Source of the DNA: Hydrogenobacter hydrogenophilus
Lineage (GTDB): Bacteria; Aquificota; Aquificia; Aquificales; Aquificaceae
DNA: 64,000 nucleotides
Direction: 5' to 3'
Assembly: GCF_900215655.1 (NCBI RefSeq)
Contig: NZ_OBEN01000003.1
Span: forward strand, 1 to 64,000
The translations under genes and the position numbers were made by a program. Below are positions 16,731-25,245 of this stretch, in pieces (position 1 is the first letter of the stretch; each line of letters starts with the position of its first letter). The notes under the pieces are model-generated. The model made no database searches. It saw nothing but the letters and a program-made list of their open reading frames with translations, and was not told the DNA's origin.

Positions 16731-19076
16731 TTACATTATATTCTTATCTCCAGGTATCTTGCTGGCAAGGTATAAAAGTTCGTAAAGGATACCACTTAGT
16801 CCCATAGTATAATCACCATGACTCCTTCTTAGCTTTATGTATAGGTTTTTCTTCTTCTGCCAGAGTTCTAATTTAGCGTAAGGTGTTTGGAATGACTCGC
16901 TTTCGTATTGAGAAAGAGCAAGGATTGTAAGCAAAAACAAACTTTTCTTTTCCATATAGACCTCGTCCTTCTCCCACCCTGGACCTTCCGTTGAAAAAAC
17001 TTGAAGGGCAGAATGGTAAAACCACTCACCATTTAAAGAAAGTTGGTCATTGTTCTTGGGGTCTGCTGGTTTTAGTGCTATGCTTACAGTATGTTTTTGG
17101 GTGTTTATTTTTAACTCTTTTTTGAGATTTTCAAATTCGCTGGTGTAAATCACAAAACAGTCCTCAGATGCCTTCTCCGAAATATAGGCAATAGGTATCT
17201 CGTCATACTCTACAAAAATACTTTGTTTTCTTATTCTTTCCTCCTGAGAAGACCTGCTTATTATGTCATTTATAAATGATTCCTCTTTTTTGCTTGCGGT
17301 TATAAAGCAAAACCTTTTGTTGTTTCCCACCCTATCTTCTATCCACTTGATTATCCTATCCCTTTCAAAATCAACTCCACCGGCAAGCACTATAAACTTG
17401 TCATCTATTTCAATCCTTACCTTACTACCTTTTATGTGCACAAGGTATGCTTCGTAAAGGTAATGTCTGAAAACTTTCTGATTATTAGGATTGAATCTCT
17501 CATAACAAAAGCCCGCAGAAGGCTTTTCAAGAATTACATAAACTGTCAATTCCTCTGGCACCTTAAAGTCCTCAAAATCAAACTCAAGACTCTTGAGGTC
17601 TTTCATAAGGCTTATAAAAAGGTTTTTGTAAATACCTTGTATTCCACTAACCTTACCCTCTCCGTATTTAACAAAATTATTTATGGTTTGCTTGTTCAAA
17701 GTTTGTACTGGCAAGCTGAAAAAGTCGTAAGCAAGGGAAAAGTGGTCCCAAAAAGGATAGCTACCGTTTGCCTCACGCACATCCGTATCAAGAAGCAGAA
17801 GGATAGCATGAGGTTTTTTCCTTTCCTTTGACAGTTCTACAAATCCCTTTAGCCTTGCTATAAAGTAAAGCAAATCAAATAGCAAAATTTTTGATTCATG
17901 AAGCCCTAATTCACCCTTTGAGTAATCTATCTTTTTTAGCTCCTCAAAGTGGGGTATAAGGTGGTCAAGGCTAAACTTCTTGTTTATGCTTAGCTTAATC
18001 CCTCCCGTAAATTTTTGATACTCTTCTATAGCTTTTTCAAAACCTTTTTTAAAGCCTTCTAACTTTTCTTCCAGGCTTTTTTCGTAAAATACAAAAACCT
18101 CAACTTCTTTCTCTGGAATGCTGAAAACTCCATAGCTCAGCTTACCCTCCACCTGCTGTCCCTTTTGAACAAAAACACCAACAGTTTTATCTTTTCTTCC
18201 TCCTTTTAAAAGCTCTTTGAGAACTTCCTTCCAATCCCTTCGGAGCCTTTCTAAGAATTTCTCATCACACGCTTTATTAAGTAAGTCTTTTAAAAGTTTT
18301 TCTTCTATAGCATACTTCACATCTTCCCACAGGCTTTTGCTATACCGTTCTATCTCTTGAAGAAGTTCGTCAGGCGTTTTTTCTCTTCTAAAAAGTCTTG
18401 CTCTGCTTAAAAGTATAGCATTCTCAAAGGTGGAAAAGTCAAAAGGTGCAAGACAACTCAACAGTTTGGATATGGGTGGGCTTTTAAAATCACCCGGAGC
18501 AAGATCACTCTCAAGCCTCTCTGAAAAAGAAATAACAGCATGGAGGTAGCTTTTTACTTCATTGTCGTTGGTTAAGTCTTTCCAAAGCCTAAGAAGTGTT
18601 TTTCTAAGTTCCCATACCTTTTCCTTACTTAGTTTTTCCTCACCTGTTTCTGGTGGTGTAATAAGCCTTAAAAACACAAGCCCAGAGCTTTTGCTGAATT
18701 TTCCGTATGTAGAAACCTCACCCGCTCTTATATGCATGTATTTATCTTTTCTTTGCCTGTAGAAGAAAGCGTTCCTGTCTTTTTTAAAAAGCTCACGAGG
18801 TTTATACCACAAAACCTTATCCTTGAGGTAAATAGCTTGACCTTTTAGTTTGTACTCTTTTTTTTCTATAAACTCATTAAACTCTTTTTGTAAGGTTTGC
18901 CAGTCCTTAGGGTTTTTTATGAGTTTGTCAAGCAGTATAGCCAAGCCTTCCCTTAGGTTGTCTTCAACAGGATAGAAAAAACCTGCATATACAAAGTTTT
19001 TACTTGGTGTAAGTCCCTTTGAAAAAAATTCCATACATTCCAATTTTTCCCGTGCACTTAATTCAAACCCGCTCAT
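16731..19076 (-). CDS. Predicted Argonaute/PIWI-like protein of a two-gene module
   Basis: A 781-residue protein I do not recognise by name. Residues ~320-370 resemble the helical run before MID domains of prokaryotic Argonautes. Residues ~423-493 resemble MID: a hydrophobic strand (HAILLLLDTD), then SLPVQTLNKQTINN and GIYKNLFISLMKDL, matching the order 'sQ..tl...N.al.l..Kl'. Residues ~510-750 could be a PIWI domain: strands TVYVILEKP and KRFCFITASKKEES, then KKSLFLLTILALSQ and TPYAKLELW as in the PIWI C-terminus. The DEDX acidic residues are not evident, so it is probably catalytically dead. The start overlaps the helicase stop (TAATG). A homology search should decide; other non-Argonaute folds are possible. 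Confidence 0.55.
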   Translation of the reverse strand: MSGFELSAREKLECMEFFSKGLTPSKNFVYAGFFYPVEDNLREGLAILLDKLIKNPKDWQTLQKEFNEFIEKKEYKLKGQAIYLKDKVLWYKPRELFKKDRNAFFYRQRKDKYMHIRAGEVSTYGKFSKSSGLVFLRLITPPETGEEKLSKEKVWELRKTLLRLWKDLTNDNEVKSYLHAVISFSERLESDLAPGDFKSPPISKLLSCLAPFDFSTFENAILLSRARLFRREKTPDELLQEIERYSKSLWEDVKYAIEEKLLKDLLNKACDEKFLERLRRDWKEVLKELLKGGRKDKTVGVFVQKGQQVEGKLSYGVFSIPEKEVEVFVFYEKSLEEKLEGFKKGFEKAIEEYQKFTGGIKLSINKKFSLDHLIPHFEELKKIDYSKGELGLHESKILLFDLLYFIARLKGFVELSKERKKPHAILLLLDTDVREANGSYPFWDHFSLAYDFFSLPVQTLNKQTINNFVKYGEGKVSGIQGIYKNLFISLMKDLKSLEFDFEDFKVPEELTVYVILEKPSAGFCYERFNPNNQKVFRHYLYEAYLVHIKGSKVRIEIDDKFIVLAGGVDFERDRIIKWIEDRVGNNKRFCFITASKKEESFINDIISRSSQEERIRKQSIFVEYDEIPIAYISEKASEDCFVIYTSEFENLKKELKINTQKHTVSIALKPADPKNNDQLSLNGEWFYHSALQVFSTEGPGWEKDEVYMEKKSLFLLTILALSQYESESFQTPYAKLELWQKKKNLYIKLRRSHGDYTMGLSGILYELLYLASKIPGDKNIM

Positions 19077-22000
19077 TACGATCCCTCCAAAAGCCCTTTT
19101 ATAAATTCTACAGGAAACTTTACAAACCTTCCACTTAACACTTCAGTGTAGGGGTAATCTTCTGTTAAAGTGATACAGGCATATTCATTTCCACCCACAT
19201 CGCCAACATAACACTTGGTCATTGGTTCTACAGTTCCCATAAGTACATCTGCACCACCTCTTCCTATCCTTCCTTTTACCTTAAACTCCACCTTCTCTTT
19301 GGGTTTTAAGAAGTGCCTTACCAACACCAACGCATATACGGGTACAAGCACGGGAACTTGGTCTTCTTGTCCTGGTAAAAGCTTCCCCATCATCTCTTGC
19401 AACTCTTTAGTTTTGTCTTCGTTGTGCTTTTCAAGAATAGGTTTTAGCTTTTCTACGAGCTCTTCCGCTTTCCTCCTTTTTTTGGCATCAAAGCTTGAAC
19501 GAAGCTTTTGTCTACTAAAGAGCAAATAAGGATGAAAGTAGTTTTCATAAGAGCCTATTTTTAAGTTCACCACGCTTACAGAGAGAGCCTTAAGGAGAGT
19601 TTCCCTGAGCTCGTCAAGGTCCTTGTCTTTTTCTATCTGATATAGACCATCTATGAAGTTAAGCACACCTTCAATTTCAGAGATACTGTTGGGTATATAG
19701 TAAGTTTTGTATTGGTTAGGTAAAGGCACAAGCACAGTTCCATCAGAGCTTTTAAGAAACTGCTGTATTATTCTTGAAATTACAAAGTCCAGTTCAAGCC
19801 TTTGTTCTATACTGTGTTTTCTGTAAAGCAATTCAATTACTTGTCCATCTACCTTTTCCTCGTCAAGGTATTCCTCAATATGATCCAGTATGTATTCGGT
19901 AGTAGGCGGTATCACATATATAAGGTGCAGAGTTTTTGTTTCTTGCTCTGTTTTTTTGTCTCCCCTTGCTCGGGATATGGATTGGATTAGTTCCACAAGA
20001 TTGTTCTCTATGCCCCAGTCGTAGATGACTGCGTATATGTGATTTACTGGTTTATGCTCCCTGCTCAGGTCTATGCCACGAGATATGGCGGAAGTAGAAA
20101 GGATTATGTCCTGGTGCCCTTTATTTATACTCTCCTGACTTTTCCTTGAGTCCGCTGTAGCTACGAGAGTTTCAAAGCCTTTACTTTTTAGTTCTCTTTC
20201 AAGCTCAGCTAAGTCATCTTTGTTCTGAATGAACATAAGAGCTGTGCTTTTCTCTTTGTCAGTAAATGTTCTTTCTACGATCTGTGCAAGCTTACAGATA
20301 AGCTCTTTTCTTCTTTCTTCAAGTTTTGTTTTTTCAAGAAACACAAACCTTCTTACTAAATTCATCTTCGGAGAAGGGTATCCGTGCTTGGCAAAGCAAT
20401 AGAGTTTTATGCCTTTGTATTCAAAAGACATTTCCTGTTTAAATTCTGTCAGTACTATCGCACTGGGTATAACTTCAAACCTTTCATACTCTTTCAAAAG
20501 CTTTTCAAGAAGTGCTGGTGTGTATCCGTTAGCATCAAAAATGTAAAGATTAGCTCTTCCCCCTTTTTGTTCTATTTCCTCTAATAACTTCAAAAGTTCC
20601 CCTACGGCAAAAAGACCATTCTGGTGTCCTAAAAACTCATCAAGTATAAAGTGGAAGGTATAGTTCTCACGAATTCGTCCCGACAGAAGATAATCCTTAA
20701 TGTGCTCCGTTGTGCTTCTTCCTACATGTGTGTTTACTATAGCTTGCTGTGTCAAAAAAGCCCAAATAAAGCGTCTTCCATCTTTTGTAGTGGCACTTTT
20801 AACTTTGTCTACTGTTCTTCTTATTATGCCGGACTGAAAAGAAATATCTTGAGCTGTATCTCCCTTCATTTTTACCTTCTTGGCTCTTTCAGTTTCAGCA
20901 GTAGTCTTTTTTTCATAAATAAGCTCTAAATCCCGTCTTTGTGTTGCTTTTAAGGTTTGATATTCTCTATCTACAAGCACCTTGCGGGTTGCAAAGTAAA
21001 AAACTATGTGATTTCCTTCCAAGTTAAGTATCAAATCTCTTGTTTGGGAAGTTTTTCCGCTCCCTGCAGAATGAAGAAGACATATGGCTTTAACGGGCTG
21101 ATCCAACTGTAAAAACCACTCGAGTCTTTCCTTCACATCCTTCCTTGCCTGCTCTATGGGGTCTGGTTCTATATCTAATACTTCCTCTTCTCTTCTCTTC
21201 ACTTCTTGAATAAGGTCCTCTATTTTTTCCTGAGTTTCTTTGATTAGTCTGCTTATTCTTGCTTTTGAGGTGGCGTCTACTTCTTCATACTCCCAGGTTT
21301 TTTCTCTTATTTTATCGTATAGCTCTCTAACTTTTTCTCTATAAGGTTCTAAACTATTTCCTTCAAGGTAAAAGCGAGCAACAAATGGCTCCGCAAGAGG
21401 GTAAAGCAAAGAAAGACAAACTTCTTTTAGATCTTCTCTTGGGTTCTCAGAAAGGTAATCCACCGCATAGGAAAGAACTTGCAAAAAGCCTTTTAGCTCT
21501 GTTGACGCAGATTTAAGGGTAAGTAGCTTGTCTTCAACATTGAGAACATTTCGCACAAACCTTTCAAAGTTTAGCTCTCCCAAAGATAGATTAACTGGAA
21601 GACCATAGACTTTGTAAGGGATACTATCTTCCTTGGTAGTGAAAAGCTTATTTATTCTACTGTATGCACCAGCCAGCTTAAAATCAACAACATAAAGCGT
21701 GTCGTCCGCTACAAAGAGCAAGTCTGTGTTGTGATATATACCTGCCTTTAAGCTCTCTTCACCTATGTGATACTTTATAAGCTCTAGTTTTTTAAGCTTT
21801 TTCTGATAAAAATATCCTTCGTAGTAGCCGGTAAGGAAAAGAAATAAGAGGTAGTTATGCAAAGAGTTTTCATGTCCTAAGGCTGTTAGTTCTTTTGGAG
21901 GGTTTTCCGTAGGTTCAAAAGGTATGTTTCTTTCAAGGAGTTCCAGAGCAGGAAGGCAGGCATGCTTTCCTTCAAGACTTTCTATCTCTCCTCTTAACTT

Positions 22001-22114
22001 CGCAAAAACCTGCTTTTGCTTAAAACTATCGTAATCTTCAACTCTGTCCTTTAAAAAGCCAAGCTTAAAAGCACACTCAAAAACAAGCCCTAAAAAGCTT
22101 ACCTCCCACTTCAT
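19076..22114 (-). CDS. Cas4/RecB-type nuclease fused to an SF2 helicase
   Basis: A 1012-residue protein. Residues ~115-220 show a PD-(D/E)XK nuclease core: Asp131 in TDLLFV, Asp144-x-Lys146 in VVDFK, and Q212-x3-Y216 in QVLSY, as in RecB/Cas4 nucleases. A charged helical linker (~280-320) leads to an SF2 motor with Walker A HSAGSGKT (348-355), DEFL box (492-495), motif V STSAISRGID (673-682) and motif VI QSISRARG (711-718). About 250 further residues are uncharacterised. It is probably a DNA translocase-nuclease working with the overlapping Argonaute-like protein. No Shine-Dalgarno is seen before ATG at 22114. It is not Cas3 (no HD domain) and lacks DinG-type Fe-S cysteines. Confidence 0.75.
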   Translation of the reverse strand: MKWEVSFLGLVFECAFKLGFLKDRVEDYDSFKQKQVFAKLRGEIESLEGKHACLPALELLERNIPFEPTENPPKELTALGHENSLHNYLLFLFLTGYYEGYFYQKKLKKLELIKYHIGEESLKAGIYHNTDLLFVADDTLYVVDFKLAGAYSRINKLFTTKEDSIPYKVYGLPVNLSLGELNFERFVRNVLNVEDKLLTLKSASTELKGFLQVLSYAVDYLSENPREDLKEVCLSLLYPLAEPFVARFYLEGNSLEPYREKVRELYDKIREKTWEYEEVDATSKARISRLIKETQEKIEDLIQEVKRREEEVLDIEPDPIEQARKDVKERLEWFLQLDQPVKAICLLHSAGSGKTSQTRDLILNLEGNHIVFYFATRKVLVDREYQTLKATQRRDLELIYEKKTTAETERAKKVKMKGDTAQDISFQSGIIRRTVDKVKSATTKDGRRFIWAFLTQQAIVNTHVGRSTTEHIKDYLLSGRIRENYTFHFILDEFLGHQNGLFAVGELLKLLEEIEQKGGRANLYIFDANGYTPALLEKLLKEYERFEVIPSAIVLTEFKQEMSFEYKGIKLYCFAKHGYPSPKMNLVRRFVFLEKTKLEERRKELICKLAQIVERTFTDKEKSTALMFIQNKDDLAELERELKSKGFETLVATADSRKSQESINKGHQDIILSTSAISRGIDLSREHKPVNHIYAVIYDWGIENNLVELIQSISRARGDKKTEQETKTLHLIYVIPPTTEYILDHIEEYLDEEKVDGQVIELLYRKHSIEQRLELDFVISRIIQQFLKSSDGTVLVPLPNQYKTYYIPNSISEIEGVLNFIDGLYQIEKDKDLDELRETLLKALSVSVVNLKIGSYENYFHPYLLFSRQKLRSSFDAKKRRKAEELVEKLKPILEKHNEDKTKELQEMMGKLLPGQEDQVPVLVPVYALVLVRHFLKPKEKVEFKVKGRIGRGGADVLMGTVEPMTKCYVGDVGGNEYACITLTEDYPYTEVLSGRFVKFPVEFIKGLLEGS

Positions 22115-22127
22115 GGCTTTTTAATTA

Positions 22128-22145
22128 TTTTATAGCGATAAAATA
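22128..22145. promoter_or_regulatory. AT-rich palindrome between nuclease-helicase and rnhC
   Basis: Seven-base arms ATTTTAT and ATAAAAT flank a 4-base centre (AGCG on the plus strand). It fills most of the 41-bp gap between the divergent starts of the nuclease-helicase and rnhC and overlaps the only possible promoter space for both, so it may be an operator or back-to-back -10 elements. AT-richness makes chance possible. Confidence 0.4.
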
Positions 22146-22155
22146 CTATATTGCT

Positions 22156-22926
22156 TTGAATGTAAGTTTAAGACTTCCTGAAGAGTATTACAGACAGGTC
22201 AGAGAGCATCTAAAAGGTATGGGTTTTCAGGAACGAGAAGTTCCGCATGCTCTGTGGTCTGTGTGTAAAGAAGGCACATGTGCAACTCTTTATCCTTCTG
22301 GGGCTTTGCTTCTGCAAGGAAAAGAGAGCAAGCATCTTGCGGACTTTATCCTTTCGTTGATAGAAACACCTCAGAATGTGATGGTGGGCTGTGATGAGTC
22401 AGGAAAAGGAGATGTGTTTGGACCTTTAGTGGTTTGTTGTGTAGTAATCTTCCCATCTTCTTATAAAAAAGTACTTTCCATAGCTCCCAAGGATTGTAAA
22501 CTTCTTAAAGATGAAGAACTCTGTAAAAAGGTAGAAAGTCTCTCTGGGTTAGTTGATGCACGGTGCATAATTTACGAGCCAGAGCTTTTGAACGAGCTTT
22601 ACGAAAGGTTTAAAAACTTAAACAGGATATTAGACAGAGCTTACAGTGAGCTTATAAAAAGCTTGGAATATAATGTTAAAATACGCATAGATGCCTATTC
22701 CTTGCGTAATCCTTTTGGAAGCACAGTTATCTTTGAACCAAAAGGTGAAAGGGACATAGCGGTATCCGTAGCAAGCATGTTTGCAAGAGCTAAGTTTTTA
22801 GAGTGGTTAAAGCAATATGACCTTCCAAAGGGTGCCAGTAAATCAGTTATGAAAGTAGCCAAAGAGATGTTCCAGAAAGACCCAAAGAGGGCTAAAAAGC
22901 TCATAAAAACCTTTTTCTTAGACTGA
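22156..22926 (+). CDS. rnhC: Ribonuclease HIII
   Basis: A 256-residue RNase H fold protein. The N-terminal ~70 residues are the TBP-like domain typical of RNase HIII. The catalytic GCDESGKGDVFGP (Asp80, Glu81) uses GKG rather than the GRG of RNase HII; later acidic sites are in RIDAY and GERDIAVSVASMFARA. It cleaves RNA in RNA/DNA hybrids. The start is a TTG with no clear Shine-Dalgarno; no in-frame ATG exists before the upstream stop at 22123. The 3' end overlaps znuB by 26 bp in convergent orientation. It is divergent from the Argonaute-like module. Confidence 0.9.
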   Translation: MNVSLRLPEEYYRQVREHLKGMGFQEREVPHALWSVCKEGTCATLYPSGALLLQGKESKHLADFILSLIETPQNVMVGCDESGKGDVFGPLVVCCVVIFPSSYKKVLSIAPKDCKLLKDEELCKKVESLSGLVDARCIIYEPELLNELYERFKNLNRILDRAYSELIKSLEYNVKIRIDAYSLRNPFGSTVIFEPKGERDIAVSVASMFARAKFLEWLKQYDLPKGASKSVMKVAKEMFQKDPKRAKKLIKTFFLD

Positions 22927-23719
22927 CCAAAAGCCTCCAGAAAACAAAGAGAAGAAATAGGATTACCATGCAAAGGATCACAGCACCACTTGGAGGTATG
23001 TCTAACTCTAAGGACAGAAAAATACCTACGAGAGTGGCAAGGAAAGAAACGCAAACAGATACTGCAAGCGTAGAGAGAAAAGAAGTAGAAACAAGAAGTG
23101 CAGTCATAGGCGGTATGGCTATAAAGGAAGAAGCCAATATAAGCCCTACCGCTTTTATTGCAAATACTATATTTGCAGAAGCCATTCCAATGAGCAAGTA
23201 ATTTAAAGTTCTGACTTTAACACCCCTCAAAACTGCTATCTCCTCATTAAAGCTGATAAGGAGCAGTTTCCTGTAATAGACATACACAAAGATAAGACTA
23301 AACAAGCAAACCAAAACAGAACTCAAAAGCTCCCTATCAGAAACAGTCAGTATACTACCAAAGAGATACGAGTAAATATTACTGCCAAGATTTTGAGTAA
23401 TGCCTAAGATAATGATTGCGAGTGCCACACCTAAAGAAAAAAACAGCGATATAACAGTGTCTGCAGGTAGCCCCTTTCTTTCTATGAGAAACTGAATGGC
23501 TAAACCTGATATTACAGTATAAAAGAGAGTAAAGACCATAGGGTCTGTGTTGAACAAGATAGCCAAAGCTATACCCCCAAAAGCTGCGTGAGAAAGTCCC
23601 GCCCCCAAAAGAGACAACCTCTTCATAAGTAAAAAAACACCCATAAGTGAGGTGGAGATACTTATGAGGAGTCCGCTTAGGATACCTTTCCACAAAAAGG
23701 TATAATCTAAAAGTGTCAT
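22901..23719 (-). CDS. znuB: Zinc/manganese ABC transporter permease
   Basis: A 272-residue ABC-3 family permease with eight or so membrane helices. LLGAGLSHAAFGGIALA and the C-terminal run of hydrophobic segments are typical of ZnuB/TroC. It is the membrane channel of the uptake system formed with the adjacent ATPase and binding protein. The gene begins 1 nt after the ATPase stop. Metal specificity (Zn versus Mn) is inferred from the operon only. Confidence 0.93.
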   Translation of the reverse strand: MTLLDYTFLWKGILSGLLISISTSLMGVFLLMKRLSLLGAGLSHAAFGGIALAILFNTDPMVFTLFYTVISGLAIQFLIERKGLPADTVISLFFSLGVALAIIILGITQNLGSNIYSYLFGSILTVSDRELLSSVLVCLFSLIFVYVYYRKLLLISFNEEIAVLRGVKVRTLNYLLIGMASANIVFAIKAVGLILASSFIAIPPMTALLVSTSFLSTLAVSVCVSFLATLVGIFLSLELDIPPSGAVILCMVILFLLFVFWRLLVSLRKRFL

Positions 23720-23720
23720 G

Positions 23721-24398
23721 TCAGTGAAGCCGGTAAAGTTCTTTTAGCATGCCTTTTAGCTCTTGAGCCTTCACCAGTTTGCACTCTTGCATACCCAAGC
23801 ATAGGATCCTGCTTGCATTTCTGAGCACAAAACTCACATCGTGGGATACTACAACTACAGTTTTCGTTTTGCTTATTTCCTTTAGTATGTTCTCTATGTG
23901 CTCTTGAGCGTGTATGTCAAGGCCTGTGAGAGGTTCATCAAGGAGAAGAAGGTCTGGGTTTGTAGTAAGGGCAAGGGCAAGAAGCACCCTCTGTTGTTGA
24001 CCACCAGATAGTTTTATAAATTGTTTATTCAGCAGATCCTCAAGGTGAAGGTAGGCTATAATCCAACCCACTTTCTCTTTTGGCGCTACAGCTTTAAAAA
24101 GCTCACCTACCGTTCCTGTAAAGGCTCTTTCTACATAGAATCTTTGGGGGACATATCCAACCCTTTTCCAATCTTTGAAGGTGCGCAAGTCTTCCCCAAA
24201 CAGCTCTATCTTGCCTCCTATGGGTTTCAAAAATCCAAGAATTAACCTAAGAAGAGTTGTTTTTCCAGAGCCGTTGGGACCCAAAATACCAAAAAACTCC
24301 CCTTCAAATACTGAAAAGCTAAGGTTATCTATAATAGGCTCTTCTTGTCTGTAGTAAAAGGTGAGATTGCTGACCCTTATCACTTCCTTGGATGGCAT
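23721..24398 (-). CDS. znuC: Zinc/manganese ABC transporter ATPase
   Basis: A 225-residue ABC ATPase with Walker A GPNGSGKTT, signature LSGGQQQR, Walker B LLLLDEPLTGLD and switch His in VVVSHDV. It powers import through the neighbouring ABC-3 permease. Its start overlaps the 3' end of the binding-protein gene by 18 nt, giving the order znuA-znuC-znuB. Confidence 0.93.
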   Translation of the reverse strand: MPSKEVIRVSNLTFYYRQEEPIIDNLSFSVFEGEFFGILGPNGSGKTTLLRLILGFLKPIGGKIELFGEDLRTFKDWKRVGYVPQRFYVERAFTGTVGELFKAVAPKEKVGWIIAYLHLEDLLNKQFIKLSGGQQQRVLLALALTTNPDLLLLDEPLTGLDIHAQEHIENILKEISKTKTVVVVSHDVSFVLRNASRILCLGMQECKLVKAQELKGMLKELYRLH

Positions 24399-25219
24399 TG
24401 TAGTCCCTCTTTTAAACTTCTAAGGTTTCTTTCCATTATACTAAAGTAGTTGTCGGAAGGTTCTTGAGGAAAAAGGGAGGAGTTAAGGAAAAGCACCTTG
24501 GCACCTGTTTGGTTTGCTATAAAGTTTGCTACCTTTTCATCCTGTCCTATTTCTGCGAATATGTACTTTATACCCTCGCGCCTTATGGTTTGTATTATGA
24601 GTTTTATTTGAGAAGGCTTTGGTTCCTCCTCTGCATGAACACCTGTCAAGCTGACGGTTTTGAGGTTATAATCTTTTGCCAGATAATCCCAAGCTCTGTG
24701 CGTGGTTATGATGATCCTATGCTCGCAGTTTTTTAAAGTCTCTTGGTATTTTCTGTCCAGCTCTTTGAGTTTTTGCATGTAGCTGTTATACCTACTCTCA
24801 TAATGGACTCTTTCATTAGGCTCCCATTTTATAAGCGCAGAATTTATGTTCTTTACAACCATCATGTACCTTTTGGGAGATAGCCATACATGTGGGTCTG
24901 GAAAGTTTCCGTACTTTATCAGATCTATCCCCTGATTTAAAAAAACCAGCTTTCCCTTGGGAAGCTCCGTAAGAAGGTACTTTTCCCAATTTTCTACTCC
25001 TAAGGAAAACACTAAGTTTGCTTCTGCAAGCTTTTTGATGTCTTTGGGTGTCAGTTCATACTCGTGAGGGTCTGCCTGAGACTTTATTAGCAGTTCCACG
25101 CGGTGTCTTTCACCCACTATATACTTGAGAGGATAGTAAACGGGGTAAGTAGTAGCTATAAGCTCCTTTGAAAAAGCTAAGCTCAGGACAGACAGTAAAA
25201 GGAAAAGAGTTTTTAACAT
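24380..25219 (-). CDS. znuA: Zinc/manganese ABC transporter substrate-binding protein
   Basis: A 279-residue cluster A-I (ZnuA/TroA) periplasmic protein with signal peptide LKTLFLLLSVLSLAFS. Metal ligands are visible: His in ADPHEYE, His in PDPHVWLSP, and His in LTGVHAEEEP, then an acidic ligand near EIGQDEKV. It lacks the long His-rich loop of many ZnuA proteins. Only 26 nt separate it from the upstream YyaL-like gene; TGATAAAAT in the gap could serve as a -10 element. Confidence 0.92.
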   Translation of the reverse strand: MLKTLFLLLSVLSLAFSKELIATTYPVYYPLKYIVGERHRVELLIKSQADPHEYELTPKDIKKLAEANLVFSLGVENWEKYLLTELPKGKLVFLNQGIDLIKYGNFPDPHVWLSPKRYMMVVKNINSALIKWEPNERVHYESRYNSYMQKLKELDRKYQETLKNCEHRIIITTHRAWDYLAKDYNLKTVSLTGVHAEEEPKPSQIKLIIQTIRREGIKYIFAEIGQDEKVANFIANQTGAKVLFLNSSLFPQEPSDNYFSIMERNLRSLKEGLQCHPRK

Positions 25220-25245
25220 GCATGTAATTTTATCACACTAAGTCT

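Noticed and set aside
19076-22114. Helicase as CRISPR Cas3 or DinG
   Set aside because: It has a PD-(D/E)XK rather than an HD nuclease, no Fe-S cysteines, and is 36 kb from the array.
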